The notes under the pieces: generated by a model
What the model was told of the DNA's origin: nothing
What the model saw: only the letters and a program-made list of their open reading frames with translations
Databases searched by the model: none
Translations under genes and position numbers: made by a program
Shown here: in pieces, positions 20,607 to 28,933 of the stretch
How the letters are laid out: each line of letters opens with the position of its first letter
How positions within the stretch are numbered: the first letter of the stretch is position 1
From: a virus
Length of the DNA: 33,275 nt
Reading direction: 5' to 3' (one strand)
Virus record (IMG/VR): IMGVR_UViG_3300006921_000005
Span: 1 to 33,275 of that record

Positions 20607-20812
20607 TACTTATTGCTTCCTTTTTTAGTTTTTTTTGTTTTCGGTTTAGGGGGATTTGTTACATTGTTTAAACAGTCCATCACTTCGCTAGGCACTTCCT
20701 TAGTGTCTGCGATTGGGATGCTCCCACCACTTTCTAGCATCTTTATTTTATGCACTCCGAAGTATTTATTTTCCAAGTCCATAAATTCTTTTTTAGCTGT
20801 AAAATAGTCCAT
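20606..20812 (-). CDS. Unknown small protein in the tail module (68 residues)
   Basis: No family is recognised. The N-terminus is helical (M-D-Y-F-T-A-K-K-E-F-M-D-L-E-N-K-Y-F-G) and the end is strongly basic and Pro/Lys-rich (P-P-K-P-K-T-K-K-T-K-K-G). It lies between the tail-terminator-like gene (adjacent, 0-1 base) and the tube gene (TAATG overlap), so it is probably a minor tail or assembly factor. GTTTAAAC is encoded at 20666-20673 as L-N. Confidence 0.6.
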   Translation of the reverse strand: MDYFTAKKEFMDLENKYFGVHKIKMLESGGSIPIADTKEVPSEVMDCLNNVTNPPKPKTKKTKKGSNK

Positions 20813-21259
20813 TTATGCGCTCCATTGGTTATGATTTATTAACTCTATAGTAAATTCTGCAATATATAAGGCATCGGCATCATCATTCTCGTCATCCTCT
20901 ACATTGTATTCTATGCTCTGAACATCGAGCCAAACCCATTTAGCATTGCTTAGATTTTTTGTCTGATTATCTAGCAGGTGTTTTTTTAGCCTATCAATCT
21001 TATTTTTTACAGCTTCGTTTACTTTTGGCTGGTGCATATCACAATTAAAATAATATCTGATATTAACTTCGTAAATTCTACGCTCGTAATTAGCATTGCT
21101 TTCCTCTAACGTACTGTTTAGCAAATTTATCCGTATGCACTCGTTCCCAATCATTTCGAATTTAGGCGAAATATAAACATTTTGAAACTCATCGTTAATG
21201 ATATTTTTTAATGCTTCTTCTATTAAAGGGTATGATATTTTATCGTATGTTACTGCCAT
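20813..21259 (-). CDS. Tail terminator / head-tail completion-like protein
   Basis: This 148-residue protein starts in a TAATG overlap after the connector gene and precedes the tube protein, the usual place of the tail-terminator gene. The pattern (L-I-E-E-A-L-K-N-I-I-N-D-E-F, then I-R-I-N-L-L-N-S-T, then R-R-I-Y-E-V-N-I-R-Y-Y-F, then W-L-D-V-Q-S-I-E-Y-N-V, and Y-I-A-E-F-T-I-E-L-I-N) fits the alpha/beta fold of such proteins: one helix and four strands with a final strand pair. The call is by size, order and pattern. Confidence 0.5.
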   Translation of the reverse strand: MAVTYDKISYPLIEEALKNIINDEFQNVYISPKFEMIGNECIRINLLNSTLEESNANYERRIYEVNIRYYFNCDMHQPKVNEAVKNKIDRLKKHLLDNQTKNLSNAKWVWLDVQSIEYNVEDDENDDADALYIAEFTIELINHNQWSA

Positions 21260-22512
21260 TACATTTCATTAGTCCAGCGTTTACCCCTAAAAATATCAAC
21301 GCTTTTTAACCTTCCGTCTGTCGTTTTTAATGTTCTATTCCTTACCTCTACATCGAAACGGTCGCCAACATTCATAGTAGCCCCCTCGAACCTACAATAT
21401 AACCCAGATGCAATATGCTGAAGCCCGCCCGATATTTCAAAATCTGTGCTGATTGTGCTACCATATAACTTGCTATCCCCTGTTACTTTTATCGAAGCCT
21501 TCGCATCGCCATAACCCCCGCTAGCTGTACATAAAATCTGCACCCTTTCGTAAGGCTCACCATAAAAACCCTCTGGGCAAGTTGCCTCAACTAGGCGCAT
21601 AGAACCCGCCTTTACAATTTGCAATATCTTGCCCTGTGTACTGTCGCCCCTGTCAGTTTCAAAATTAAGCGTTAAAGTTCCTTCGTTTAAACGGTCTAAT
21701 AATCCCATACCATTTTCGTTAGATATTTGCCCCATTATCGCTTCTGCTTCTTCAGATAACGGCTCGCGTGCCACTATACAATTATATGCCGTTAATAGGG
21801 CAGTTAAACGGATTATTACGTAGTCGTACTCTGGTGTTCCCGCTTGGTTTACTGTGTCGTCATATACAACCGATTGCGGTATAGGGATAGGGAATCTGCT
21901 ATGGTCTAGCATACTATTCAACTGCATACTAGACGCTTCTATCTGATTTGTTAAATAGGTATCCCAGTCGTAACCCGATTCTACGATATTATCGTTTGGG
22001 TCTGTTGAAGATGAAACATACAGTAGCGTAACATCTAAATCAGAATCATAATACCAATCGTTTTCATAATCGAAGCTAGTGCCTATATATACGTCTGTAT
22101 CTGTGCTATGACTTACTGCTGTTGTTCCTGCCCACCCCCGTCGTACTGTTATATCGTTGGTAGAAATAACCGTTACTAGCATAACTTCGTTTTCAATTTT
22201 TATATAATCACCCCGACTAAACACGCTACCGCTTACCATTGTAATAACTTCTTCAGTAGCATCCAAAGCCTCGTTCGTGTTTGTAGTGGAATCTGTATAA
22301 CTAACAGTAACATTACTGCCCCCTAAATTTTGTCCATTCATAAAAAGCTGGGTAACGCTACCCGTGTTTTTACTTTCATATAGATTAAAGCCACTATGGG
22401 TAAATACCAAATCCCAGTTAAATATTTGAATTTTACTGTCGTGCTCATCTATTCGTGAATAAACTTTTTTTACATCATCAGAGCTACAATATACGAACGT
22501 ACTATTAGCCAT
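21259..22512 (-). CDS. Head-tail connector-like protein with an added beta domain
   Basis: At 417 residues this protein is longer than a normal connector. The middle (about 185-290: L-T-N-Q-I-E-A-S-S-M-Q-L-N-S-M-L-D-H-S-R-F-P-I-P-I-P, then V-I-I-R-L-T-A-L-L-T-A-Y, then E-E-A-E-A-I, L-L-D-R-L-N-E-G-T-L-T-L) has the helical layout of gp6- or DUF1320-type adaptors. The N-terminal part (98-143: G-D-Y-I-K-I-E-N-E-V-M-L-V-T then R-R-G-W-A-G-T and V-S-H-S) is shared with the 573-residue protein next to it. The C-terminal 110 residues look beta-rich. It probably closes the head after packaging and joins the tail. Confidence in the connector part is moderate. Confidence 0.5.
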   Translation of the reverse strand: MANSTFVYCSSDDVKKVYSRIDEHDSKIQIFNWDLVFTHSGFNLYESKNTGSVTQLFMNGQNLGGSNVTVSYTDSTTNTNEALDATEEVITMVSGSVFSRGDYIKIENEVMLVTVISTNDITVRRGWAGTTAVSHSTDTDVYIGTSFDYENDWYYDSDLDVTLLYVSSSTDPNDNIVESGYDWDTYLTNQIEASSMQLNSMLDHSRFPIPIPQSVVYDDTVNQAGTPEYDYVIIRLTALLTAYNCIVAREPLSEEAEAIMGQISNENGMGLLDRLNEGTLTLNFETDRGDSTQGKILQIVKAGSMRLVEATCPEGFYGEPYERVQILCTASGGYGDAKASIKVTGDSKLYGSTISTDFEISGGLQHIASGLYCRFEGATMNVGDRFDVEVRNRTLKTTDGRLKSVDIFRGKRWTNEM

Positions 22513-22516
22513 TTAT

Positions 22517-24238
22517 TTACTCCACGTTAGTTAATTTAATCTTTGCGTTAGCTCTAGGGTTGCAAGAGCGTGCAGATACCTTATACACCCCCGAATTAAA
22601 ACTAGCATTAGTTTCTAGCGTTCCCGATAAAGCAGAGCTATAACTAGCATAACCTATTATCTCAGAATAAGCTGGCAGGTTATATAATGTAAAAGCACCA
22701 GACGCATATTCTATAGTTCCGTGCTGTACACCATTCATATATAGACCGCCATTGCCGTCGTCTAGTATCATTTCTTCCTCGTTCTTCACTTCCCTGCGAT
22801 TTAGATTTACTTTTGTATCTGTTGGTAAAGCAGATTTATAGGTAATCGTTTTACTAGGAAACCTTCCCGCTCCTAGTACAGTTGTTCCGCTAGCAGGTGC
22901 GCCTATAATTATATCACTACCCTTAGACGTATCTAAAGCTATAAGCCCCATCGCTTGCCCGATTCCTGTTCTTGACGTTATACATAAATCACCATCACGC
23001 ATACCAACTACAGCCCCTACGGGTATAGTTTCAGCTTCTACTAAATCATCTATCGCCGTTTGCATTTTTCTGATAATGCCATTTACCCCACCTATAGTTA
23101 AATCTGTCGCATCTGTGGTAAAGGCTACATCTACATTTAACCCATCTACAGTTAAACCAAACGCATAAGCGGTACTAGCCGATAATTTTGTATCAAAATT
23201 AGTAGTTAAATTCTTGAAACCAAACTTGGCGTATGATTTGGAATAGTATTTAAATGCTACAGAACCTTTCACGATTCCTGCGGGCTGTGAACCACCATTT
23301 CTACCATAGCCAAAAAAGTTACTAGATGCGTACCTACCTTTTTCGTCGCAGATACTTGCAGGTATTTGAATCATAACAACAGAATCGCCTGCGGATTCAT
23401 CTGTTAAAGCCTGTGCTCCTTTTAGGTGTAATGTAATTTTCCCTGCTACCACTTTAGAGGGAAAATACGACGCGTTATTAGATGTTGAGCCTGTTACTGC
23501 TACAGGATAAAACGGCTGAAACCCTTTCGTTAGAAAGTTGCTAGCACTATCATCTATTGCATCAGCAGTAGTTTCATCAAATGATATGCTAGTAGCGCCA
23601 TAAACCGCACAGTTTTCGTAATGATTTCCATAATAAAAATATATTTGGGCATTGTCGGAATGTGCTACGCCTTCTGTTCCTAGCATCCCACGTTCTACCA
23701 CTAATACGGTAGAGTTAGTAATACTAGTTACTTTTACTATTTCCATAGTTGTAGCCGTTGGGTCTACTACTATATAGTCGCCAACACAGAACCAATCTGT
23801 ATCATCTACAGTCCAATCAACTTCAGTAGTATCTATAGCTTCAGCTAACAAGCACGAAGCTGTATAATAACCTTCATACGCTCCGTCATCATTATAGGTA
23901 TACCCATTAGCCGAGCTATTTGCTGTGCTGTAAAACAACATCCTATTATGTGGTAGCTCAATTTTTTTACCAGCCCCTAGCAACATATCTACGTATGTAG
24001 TATTATCTGTATGTGCGTCGGGTGTTCCTTCAGTCCACTTTGATATTGTTAGTTGGATTTCTGCCCCAACTTTGCCCACGTTTTCTATTATCAACCCATT
24101 GCAGTCGCTAAATTTATTTGCTGTAATACTCTCCGTATCCCACTCAGATACTAAAATAAACCCATCAGAATTATCTACCTCTACCGTCTTAGATTGAGGT
24201 GCTGATACTTTCTCTATGGATGATTTTTTATACGCCAT
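22517..24238 (-). CDS. Virion structural protein, unknown (573 residues)
   Basis: The sequence is rich in Ser/Thr/Gly/Ala and beta strands. It has a domain at 150-202 (C-V-G-D-Y-I-V-V-D-P...I-V-K-V-T-S-I...V-E-R-G-M-L-G-T, V-A-H-S) that is also found in the connector-like protein downstream. The N-terminal part contains a K-W-T-E-G-T-P-D-A-H-T-D-N-T segment; the C-terminal part has long Gly-Ala-rich strands. It lies between fibre-like and connector-like genes and starts after AAGGAA. It may be a head or neck decoration or whisker protein. No enzyme motif is seen. A family search would be needed to name it. Confidence 0.6.
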   Translation of the reverse strand: MAYKKSSIEKVSAPQSKTVEVDNSDGFILVSEWDTESITANKFSDCNGLIIENVGKVGAEIQLTISKWTEGTPDAHTDNTTYVDMLLGAGKKIELPHNRMLFYSTANSSANGYTYNDDGAYEGYYTASCLLAEAIDTTEVDWTVDDTDWFCVGDYIVVDPTATTMEIVKVTSITNSTVLVVERGMLGTEGVAHSDNAQIYFYYGNHYENCAVYGATSISFDETTADAIDDSASNFLTKGFQPFYPVAVTGSTSNNASYFPSKVVAGKITLHLKGAQALTDESAGDSVVMIQIPASICDEKGRYASSNFFGYGRNGGSQPAGIVKGSVAFKYYSKSYAKFGFKNLTTNFDTKLSASTAYAFGLTVDGLNVDVAFTTDATDLTIGGVNGIIRKMQTAIDDLVEAETIPVGAVVGMRDGDLCITSRTGIGQAMGLIALDTSKGSDIIIGAPASGTTVLGAGRFPSKTITYKSALPTDTKVNLNRREVKNEEEMILDDGNGGLYMNGVQHGTIEYASGAFTLYNLPAYSEIIGYASYSSALSGTLETNASFNSGVYKVSARSCNPRANAKIKLTNVE

Positions 24239-24254
24239 TTTTTTAATTCCTTAT

Positions 24255-25040
24255 TTAAACAAATCGATAGAAAATCTGTAAATTGCAACTTAAATCACTA
24301 TTTACGCCATTTTGTGCCACGTAAGCTATAACCACTTGCCCCGCCGATACGGTAGCACTAGATAAAACTAAATCATTATAGTAAATCTGTTCGTTCCCTG
24401 CGGAAGACTGTACACTACTTATAGCTATTTGTGCCCCAGATGATAAATCCCCACTAGAAGCGGTGTTCCCAGAGTTTAAAGTATATTTACTAACTGCATA
24501 TAGGAAATTATCCCCTGTTGTGGTGTCGCACGTAGTTTGAGCCTTTACTGCGTACAGTTCTATATTTAGAGGAACATACCAAAAATAAGGCATAATCCTT
24601 TGAGCGTTTCCAGTTATGGTTTTTGTTGCAGTAGGCACACCAGAGCTAGCACCCATTTCTAAAACAGATAAGGTGTCCTGTACTCCAGCACAAGCGGGTA
24701 AAGCCGTCCAAGTATCTGCCGACGAGGGAAACGCAGACACATACGATAAATTAAATTCCTTTACCTGTAAATTTATTGGGGTGCTACCTGTCATAACTCG
24801 GCTATTTGTAGTATCAACCCTAAAAAGAGAAGTTCCGCTCGCATCCTTTACATCAAAACTATTAACGCCATTCGATTCGGGTTGTACGATACATTGCTTT
24901 TTACCAAGACTTAAAGCGGTTGAATTGCCATTACCCGTCTGTAATGTCGTACTGTTCGTATGAGCACCAGCATTAGAATTACTGGTATGTACTAAATCCT
25001 TATAAAATTCGGATGGCGATTTGTTTTCTAAGGTTGCCAT
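24255..25040 (-). CDS. Putative fibre-like virion protein (261 residues)
   Basis: A low-complexity N-terminus (S-N-S-N-A-G-A-H-T-N-S-T-T-L-Q-T-G-N-G-N-S) precedes a segment F-D-V-K-D-A-S-G-T-S-L-F-R-V-D-T-T-N-S-R-V, the typical phage head or tail fibre motif that gives strands wrapped in a trimer. The C-terminal 170 residues form a beta-rich domain (V-V-I-A-Y-V-A-Q-N-G, C-N-L-Q-I-F-Y-R-F). It starts 1 base upstream of the 281-residue gene's stop and is probably a fibre or decoration protein on the capsid or neck. The host receptor is unknown. Confidence 0.55.
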   Translation of the reverse strand: MATLENKSPSEFYKDLVHTSNSNAGAHTNSTTLQTGNGNSTALSLGKKQCIVQPESNGVNSFDVKDASGTSLFRVDTTNSRVMTGSTPINLQVKEFNLSYVSAFPSSADTWTALPACAGVQDTLSVLEMGASSGVPTATKTITGNAQRIMPYFWYVPLNIELYAVKAQTTCDTTTGDNFLYAVSKYTLNSGNTASSGDLSSGAQIAISSVQSSAGNEQIYYNDLVLSSATVSAGQVVIAYVAQNGVNSDLSCNLQIFYRFV

Positions 25041-25886
25041 TTATGCCCTCTCCAATAAGTAAACTACACTTCCATAGTATCCAATTCTAGTACCACTTTC
25101 ATACTGAAACGCTGGGTATATCATTTGACCCGAAGTCATAGAAACGTCTAGTGCCGAATACTGATTAAAATGCTTTACTTTGTAATTTGTTAGCTCGTTA
25201 GTTTCCCTAAGCGTTGCCGTTATAGTTCCATAACTATTATCGGGCACGCTAGTACCCGTCCAAGTTTGCAAGTGAACAACATTGTCGAAGTTTTGGGATG
25301 AGTAGCCGACCCATCTAGCCCCTTTTAGTTTGCAATTAAACGGAACAATTAGCCCCGATATTGATGGGTAAAGAATAATAGAAGCCGTATCTCCCACAGT
25401 AGTGCTATCCTCTGTATCACTTTCGTACCAATCGTGGTCGTCATACTGTGCATTTATATCCCTAAAAAATGTTCTGCCCGCTGACTCTTGTTCGAATTTA
25501 AAATTAACTTGAAGACTGTGCTTTTGATGGGTGTCTACATAGGCTTTAATTGATTGCTGTGTAGATAACCCATTCGAAGAATTACTAGCCATATCATCTT
25601 CATCGTAAATGGCTGAAGCTTTTTCGCCCATTGTAATCGAGTCTGTACTTATATTTCCAACATCCATTAAGTTTTTACCATTAGCATCTAAATTATCTTT
25701 TAGCTTTATACCGCTAGCGAGCCCCTTAATCTGCATATCGCCATTAACCTGCAATTTATCTACATTAACTTGGTCTGTTGATACCTGTATAGGTAAAGGG
25801 TTTCCCCCTGCCGTTATAGATTTTTCAAACTTATCTACAGGTCTATTTCGTTCCATCTGTAAATTATTATTAATTTTGCGTGGCAT
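25041..25886 (-). CDS. Putative fibre-like virion protein (281 residues)
   Basis: The N-terminal half resembles phage fibre shafts (V-D-K-L-Q-V-N-G-D-M-Q-I-K-G, L-D-A-N-G-K-N-L-M-D-V-G-N-I, then L-S-T-Q-Q-S-I-K-A-Y-V-D). This pattern (D-x-L-x-V-N-G, G-K-x-L, T-x-x-S-I-K-A-Y-V-D) is typical of fibres and of short collar appendages. The C-terminal half is a beta-rich knob-like domain ending Y-G-S-V-V-Y-L-L-E-R-A. It follows the lysis genes directly (1 base gap) and precedes the other fibre-like gene. The function in host recognition is inferred. Confidence 0.6.
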   Translation of the reverse strand: MPRKINNNLQMERNRPVDKFEKSITAGGNPLPIQVSTDQVNVDKLQVNGDMQIKGLASGIKLKDNLDANGKNLMDVGNISTDSITMGEKASAIYDEDDMASNSSNGLSTQQSIKAYVDTHQKHSLQVNFKFEQESAGRTFFRDINAQYDDHDWYESDTEDSTTVGDTASIILYPSISGLIVPFNCKLKGARWVGYSSQNFDNVVHLQTWTGTSVPDNSYGTITATLRETNELTNYKVKHFNQYSALDVSMTSGQMIYPAFQYESGTRIGYYGSVVYLLERA

Positions 25887-26087
25887 CTAGGCTGAATACT
25901 TCACGACTAAATCTTTTAGTAATGTAATCTGTTCTTTTAGCCCTGTTATCTCCACCTTCATTTCCCGCATTTGTATATCTAGCTCATTTTCTTTATGTAC
26001 GTAATCTTCTAAGGGGTGCAATCTTGGGGCGATAAACTTATCAAATACCATAGTAGCCACCTTAATAAGTACGGCTTGGGGTATCAT
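25887..26087 (-). CDS. Small coiled-coil protein in the lysis block (66 residues)
   Basis: The product has an N-terminal apolar helix (A-V-L-I-K-V-A-T-M-V-F-D-K-F-I-A) and a long heptad-rich coiled coil (N-E-L-D-I-Q-M-R-E-M-K-V-E-I-T-G-L-K-E-Q-I). It starts in an ATGA overlap with the preceding membrane protein gene, so the two are made together. It could be the second component of a spanin-like or holin-linked complex, but no lipobox is present. Family not recognised. Confidence 0.5.
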   Translation of the reverse strand: MIPQAVLIKVATMVFDKFIAPRLHPLEDYVHKENELDIQMREMKVEITGLKEQITLLKDLVVKYSA

Positions 26088-26335
26088 TCACCCCCCTTAA
26101 TGGCATTTAGAATGTCATCGAAGCCATCATCCAGTTTAGTTTCTATAACTATTAAACGGCTATCTATTCCATCTATTGCAATTTGGTTAGTTTTAGCTAA
26201 TTCTAGGGCTGTAGATGCCCTTTCCTGTAAGGTTTCCATATTAGCCAATAGTTTACCGCCAGAAAAGATTAAACCTCCTAAAAAAGCGAATATAGCAATT
26301 ACGTTACCTAAGTTTATTTTATTGTCCAGCTTCAT
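26084..26335 (-). CDS. Membrane-anchored coiled-coil protein, holin or spanin candidate (83 residues)
   Basis: One membrane helix at 9-30 (G-N-V-I-A-I-F-A-F-L-G-G-L-I-F-S-G-G-K-L-L) is followed by a coiled coil to the C-terminus (M-E-T-L-Q-E-R-A-S-T-A-L-E-L). This N-anchor plus periplasmic coil is the layout of i-spanin or small accessory lysis proteins; single-helix holins of the pinholin type also fit. It overlaps the lysozyme gene by 17 bases and the next gene by 4. It is likely part of the lysis module; the exact role is open. Confidence 0.5.
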   Translation of the reverse strand: MKLDNKINLGNVIAIFAFLGGLIFSGGKLLANMETLQERASTALELAKTNQIAIDGIDSRLIVIETKLDDGFDDILNAIKGGE

Positions 26336-26732
26336 TTTCTACCAGTTTAGATAGTTTGCGGGCTCGGTTTGGGGTTTGCTTTGCCCATTTACTATCCAGC
26401 ATTTCTTTGCTTGCCCCAATAAAATTACGTTGTTTAAACAGAGCGATAGTCTTACGGAAAAGTAAAAAATTAGGTACGCCCATTTGATAACACATCTCCA
26501 ATATTACATCTTTAATATTTAAAGGCATATCCTCGACCCATTCGGCTTGCTTAGAAATTTCCTCCATAAACCGTAATAGTTTTTCTTCCAGTATAATATC
26601 GCAAACTTCTTTAGACAAGTACAAATCATCAACCTTAAACCCTATGCCTATAGTCAAATGCTTTTCTGTGCATAAATATGCTTTGGGTCGGTATCCCTCA
26701 GATTCTAATATCGCTTTTTTTAGTTTTTCCAT
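26319..26732 (-). CDS. T4-type lysozyme, endolysin (GH24)
   Basis: This 137-residue enzyme is predicted to cut the peptidoglycan glycan strand at the end of infection. The GH24 active site is E-G-Y-R-P-K-A-Y-L-C-T-E-K-H-L-T-I-G-I-G, with Glu12, Cys21 and Thr27 at the spacing of T4 Glu11, Asp20 and Thr26, so the usual Asp is Cys, as in some other phage lysozymes. The rest has the F-L-L-F-R-K-T-I-A-L-F, W-A-K-Q-T-P-N-R-A-R and R-K-L-S-K-L helices of the C-terminal lobe. No signal peptide or SAR helix is seen, so a holin should release it. The gene lies right after a terminator and needs its own promoter or read-through. The AAGGAG is about 15 bases from the ATG, which is far. Confidence 0.85.
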   Translation of the reverse strand: MEKLKKAILESEGYRPKAYLCTEKHLTIGIGFKVDDLYLSKEVCDIILEEKLLRFMEEISKQAEWVEDMPLNIKDVILEMCYQMGVPNFLLFRKTIALFKQRNFIGASKEMLDSKWAKQTPNRARKLSKLVENEAGQ

Positions 26733-26760
26733 AGTATAAGTAAATAACTCCTTTATAAAA

Positions 26761-26796
26761 TAGGGGTTCGCAAACTCAAAATTTCACGAACCCCTA
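26761..26796 (-). terminator. Terminator after the major capsid gene
   Basis: TAGGGGTTCG (26761-26770) and CGAACCCCTA (26787-26796) pair perfectly over 10 bp with a 16-base loop. On the minus strand the stem is followed by TTTTAT. It sits 16 bases after the capsid gene stop and should end or reduce transcription before the lysis block. Confidence 0.8.
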
Positions 26797-26812
26797 AAAG
26801 CAAAACTATGGT

Positions 26813-27775
26813 TTAGCTAGCTTGATTGAATTTGATTCCTTTTTTGAAAGAAGCATCATCAGTTAATTGAACACCATAGAGCACATCGGCGACCATCTTA
26901 GTACCAAGATAATCCACACTATATTCAGACTGAACCCTTATGCCTTTTTGTATAGCCACAGCGACAGCAGACTTGTGGGCAATGTAGCCCGCTTCTACTC
27001 CTGTACCCGACGCCGAGCTAATAAGGTTAGACATTAATACAGGCATCCCGTAAAGGCTACCAACTGCACCAGTAGCATCAACCCCAGAAACAAGAACGCC
27101 ACCAGCGTTTTGATTAGAGATAAAACTAGCATTGGACGCTATATCTGCGTAAAGAGTAGGATTAACAAACCAAGCGCACTCCATAGGGTCAATATCTAAT
27201 TCTAAAATAGTTGCAAAAGCTTCTTCTGCCTTTGCTCCAGTAAGCGTATTATTAGCCGATAAGCTCATAGAAGTATTTATACTCTGTAGCTCTGTTTCGA
27301 TATTGGTGTCGATACCTTTAGCTAACTGGTATGCCATTCCTTTAGCATATTTAGTAAATAGTTCCTCATTAGCTTGCACTACACCCATATCCTCGAACAA
27401 ATGGGCGACGTATTCGTGTTCATCTATATCTAATTCGGTTGCGTCTGTTGTCGATGCACTATACACAACAGAGGATTGTTCACCTTTTGTTGCAGATGCA
27501 GTTGCTGGAAATTCTGGGATATGTATTTTATTTCCCTTACCTGTAACCAACGCAGAGTAATCATCAAAGAACGGCTTGAATACCAAAGCAGTTTCAAAGT
27601 ATTGCCACATAGCTGTCGCCCACATTTCTGGGATTATCTTAGCTAAATCCGTAACGCCAACTGTGTTAGAAGCGTTACTAGACGAATGGGATTCGTAACC
27701 TACTATAGTTCCACCCACGCAAATCATACTTAATATATCGATTAGCAGGGCGCTATCCATCATAAATAGTTCCAT
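26813..27775 (-). CDS. Major capsid protein
   Basis: This 320-residue protein follows the scaffold gene and ends at a strong terminator, the pattern of the most highly expressed virion gene. Segments such as I-I-P-E-M-W-A-T-A-M-W-Q, G-K-G-N-K-I-H-I-P-E-F-P, E-H-E-Y-V-A-H-L-F-E-D-M-G-V-V-Q-A-N, W-F-V-N-P-T-L-Y-A-D-I and G-S-L-Y-G-M-P-V-L-M-S-N form the HK97-like fold as in P22/phi29-type coat proteins. The ATG at 27775 has GAGG 8 bases upstream. The first 28 residues (M-M-D-S-A-L-L-I-D-I-L-S-M-I-C-V-G-G-T) are unusually hydrophobic for a coat protein and may be an N-arm cleaved or buried in the capsid. No protease gene is obvious. Confidence 0.85.
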   Translation of the reverse strand: MELFMMDSALLIDILSMICVGGTIVGYESHSSSNASNTVGVTDLAKIIPEMWATAMWQYFETALVFKPFFDDYSALVTGKGNKIHIPEFPATASATKGEQSSVVYSASTTDATELDIDEHEYVAHLFEDMGVVQANEELFTKYAKGMAYQLAKGIDTNIETELQSINTSMSLSANNTLTGAKAEEAFATILELDIDPMECAWFVNPTLYADIASNASFISNQNAGGVLVSGVDATGAVGSLYGMPVLMSNLISSASGTGVEAGYIAHKSAVAVAIQKGIRVQSEYSVDYLGTKMVADVLYGVQLTDDASFKKGIKFNQAS

Positions 27776-27800
27776 TTTTTTACCTCAATTTTAATTTAAT

Positions 27801-28352
27801 TTATTGTTTGTTTTTAAAGTATGCTATTTTTTCGTGCCAAGCTAATTCCTTATTATCAATTACATCGGTAGATTTTACCGCTATATTTCTAACAGGTGCG
27901 TTAGCATTTACCATATTGGGTTTTTTCGCACTATTCTTATAAGCATTACTAATGTCCGCGACTACATCTAAATCGTGATTCGCATACTTTTCCTGTAAAT
28001 CCTCTGGCAAGTCCTTTAGCAGTTCCGCCTTCTGTGAATTTTCTAGGTTAGTATACTTTTCTCGGTAAGGTGTTGCCTTTTCTAGTTCCTGCTTCAGTTG
28101 TTCTATTACTTTGTCCTGCTCACCCCTTTTAGCCATATCGGATAATTCCTTATCCTTATCGGCTTTATTTTTTGCATCTAACTGGGTTTTTAATTCGTCT
28201 ATTTCAGACTTATATTTAGCAGTCATTTCATTAACTCTACCTTGAGGAACGAAGTTCGGTTTTTCGACCTGTGTGTCGGTTGTGCTGTTCGTAGCACTTT
28301 CGGAAGTCATTTTATCGCCTTGATTGGCGTTATTAGTCGTATTTTCTTGCAT
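27801..28352 (-). CDS. Capsid scaffolding protein
   Basis: At 183 residues, the gene directly before the capsid protein encodes a highly charged protein with a Thr/Asn/Gln-rich N-terminus (to residue 35), a coiled coil about 40-110 (E-I-D-E-L-K-T-Q-L-D-A-K-N-K-A-D-K-D-K-E, I-E-Q-L-K-Q-E-L-E) and a helical, acidic C-terminal section with a basic end. This is the usual form of GP20-type scaffolds, which bind coat through the C-terminus. RBS AAGGATAAGAT precedes the ATG. GTTTAAAC (28405-28412) lies in the 64-base gap upstream. Confidence 0.75.
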   Translation of the reverse strand: MQENTTNNANQGDKMTSESATNSTTDTQVEKPNFVPQGRVNEMTAKYKSEIDELKTQLDAKNKADKDKELSDMAKRGEQDKVIEQLKQELEKATPYREKYTNLENSQKAELLKDLPEDLQEKYANHDLDVVADISNAYKNSAKKPNMVNANAPVRNIAVKSTDVIDNKELAWHEKIAYFKNKQ

Positions 28353-28416
28353 ATCTTATCCTTAATATAATTTAATATAATGTAAACAAAATAAAATAAA
28401 GTGCGTTTAAACACAT

Positions 28417-28629
28417 TTATTTTTTTAATTTTTTAACTAGCAATTCAAGAAACTCTACAAAGCCGTCAAATGCTTCCCCATAAATAATAGCTTCTTCCTT
28501 CTCAGAAAGCAGGGGTAAATTTACATTCTTGTTTATAATTTCTACTGCCATTGCCTTATTTTCTTTAACTTTTTTGATAAGTAACTTCTCTCCCACACCT
28601 ATCAAACTATTAAATAATTTATTCAACAT
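28417..28629 (-). CDS. Small amphipathic protein (70 residues)
   Basis: An amphipathic N-terminus (M-L-N-K-L-F-N-S-L-I-G-V-G-E-K-L-L-I-K-K-V) is followed by N-K-A-M-A-V-E-I-I-N-K and ends with a second helix F-D-G-F-V-E-F-L-E-L-L-V-K-K-L-K-K. It overlaps the holin-like gene by 11 bases. It may act with it at the membrane; no family is recognised. Confidence 0.55.
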   Translation of the reverse strand: MLNKLFNSLIGVGEKLLIKKVKENKAMAVEIINKNVNLPLLSEKEEAIIYGEAFDGFVEFLELLVKKLKK

Positions 28630-28930
28630 CTTTACTACTCCTTTTTTTGTTTTTTTTACTTAACCCGTTTCCCGATAAAGCCTGCACAATCTCTACTAAA
28701 CTTTCATAGCTACTACGCATATCGGCTAATGATTCTTTAATATTTATTTGCAACTCTTTTTGCTGGGAAATTAGAGTTATTATAATTTGCTCTAATCTTA
28801 ATTGGGAATTTGTCAAATCCTCCATAAAAAACTTTTGAATAAATTGCGTTTGTCGCCATATAAACCACATACTCGCCCCCGCTACAGCAACGGGAACGCC
28901 CAATTTTTCTACAATATCTATTAACTCCAT
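28619..28930 (-). CDS. Holin-like membrane protein (UviB/BhlA-like)
   Basis: This 103-residue protein has an N-terminal membrane helix (G-V-P-V-A-V-A-G-A-S-M-W-F-I-W, residues 11-26) followed by an amphipathic coil (F-I-Q-K-F-F-M-E-D-L-T-N-S-Q-L-R-L-E-Q-I-I-I-T-L-I) and a basic tail. This M-E-L/I-x-x-I-x-x-L-G-V-P-V-A-V-A layout is that of BhlA/UviB holin-like proteins. It is separated from the lysozyme by the scaffold and capsid genes, which is unusual for a holin. An alternative is a virion-associated membrane protein. Another frame on the same strand (28737-28991) is a shadow. Confidence 0.55.
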   Translation of the reverse strand: MELIDIVEKLGVPVAVAGASMWFIWRQTQFIQKFFMEDLTNSQLRLEQIIITLISQQKELQINIKESLADMRSSYESLVEIVQALSGNGLSKKNKKRSSKDVE

Positions 28931-28933
28931 CGA

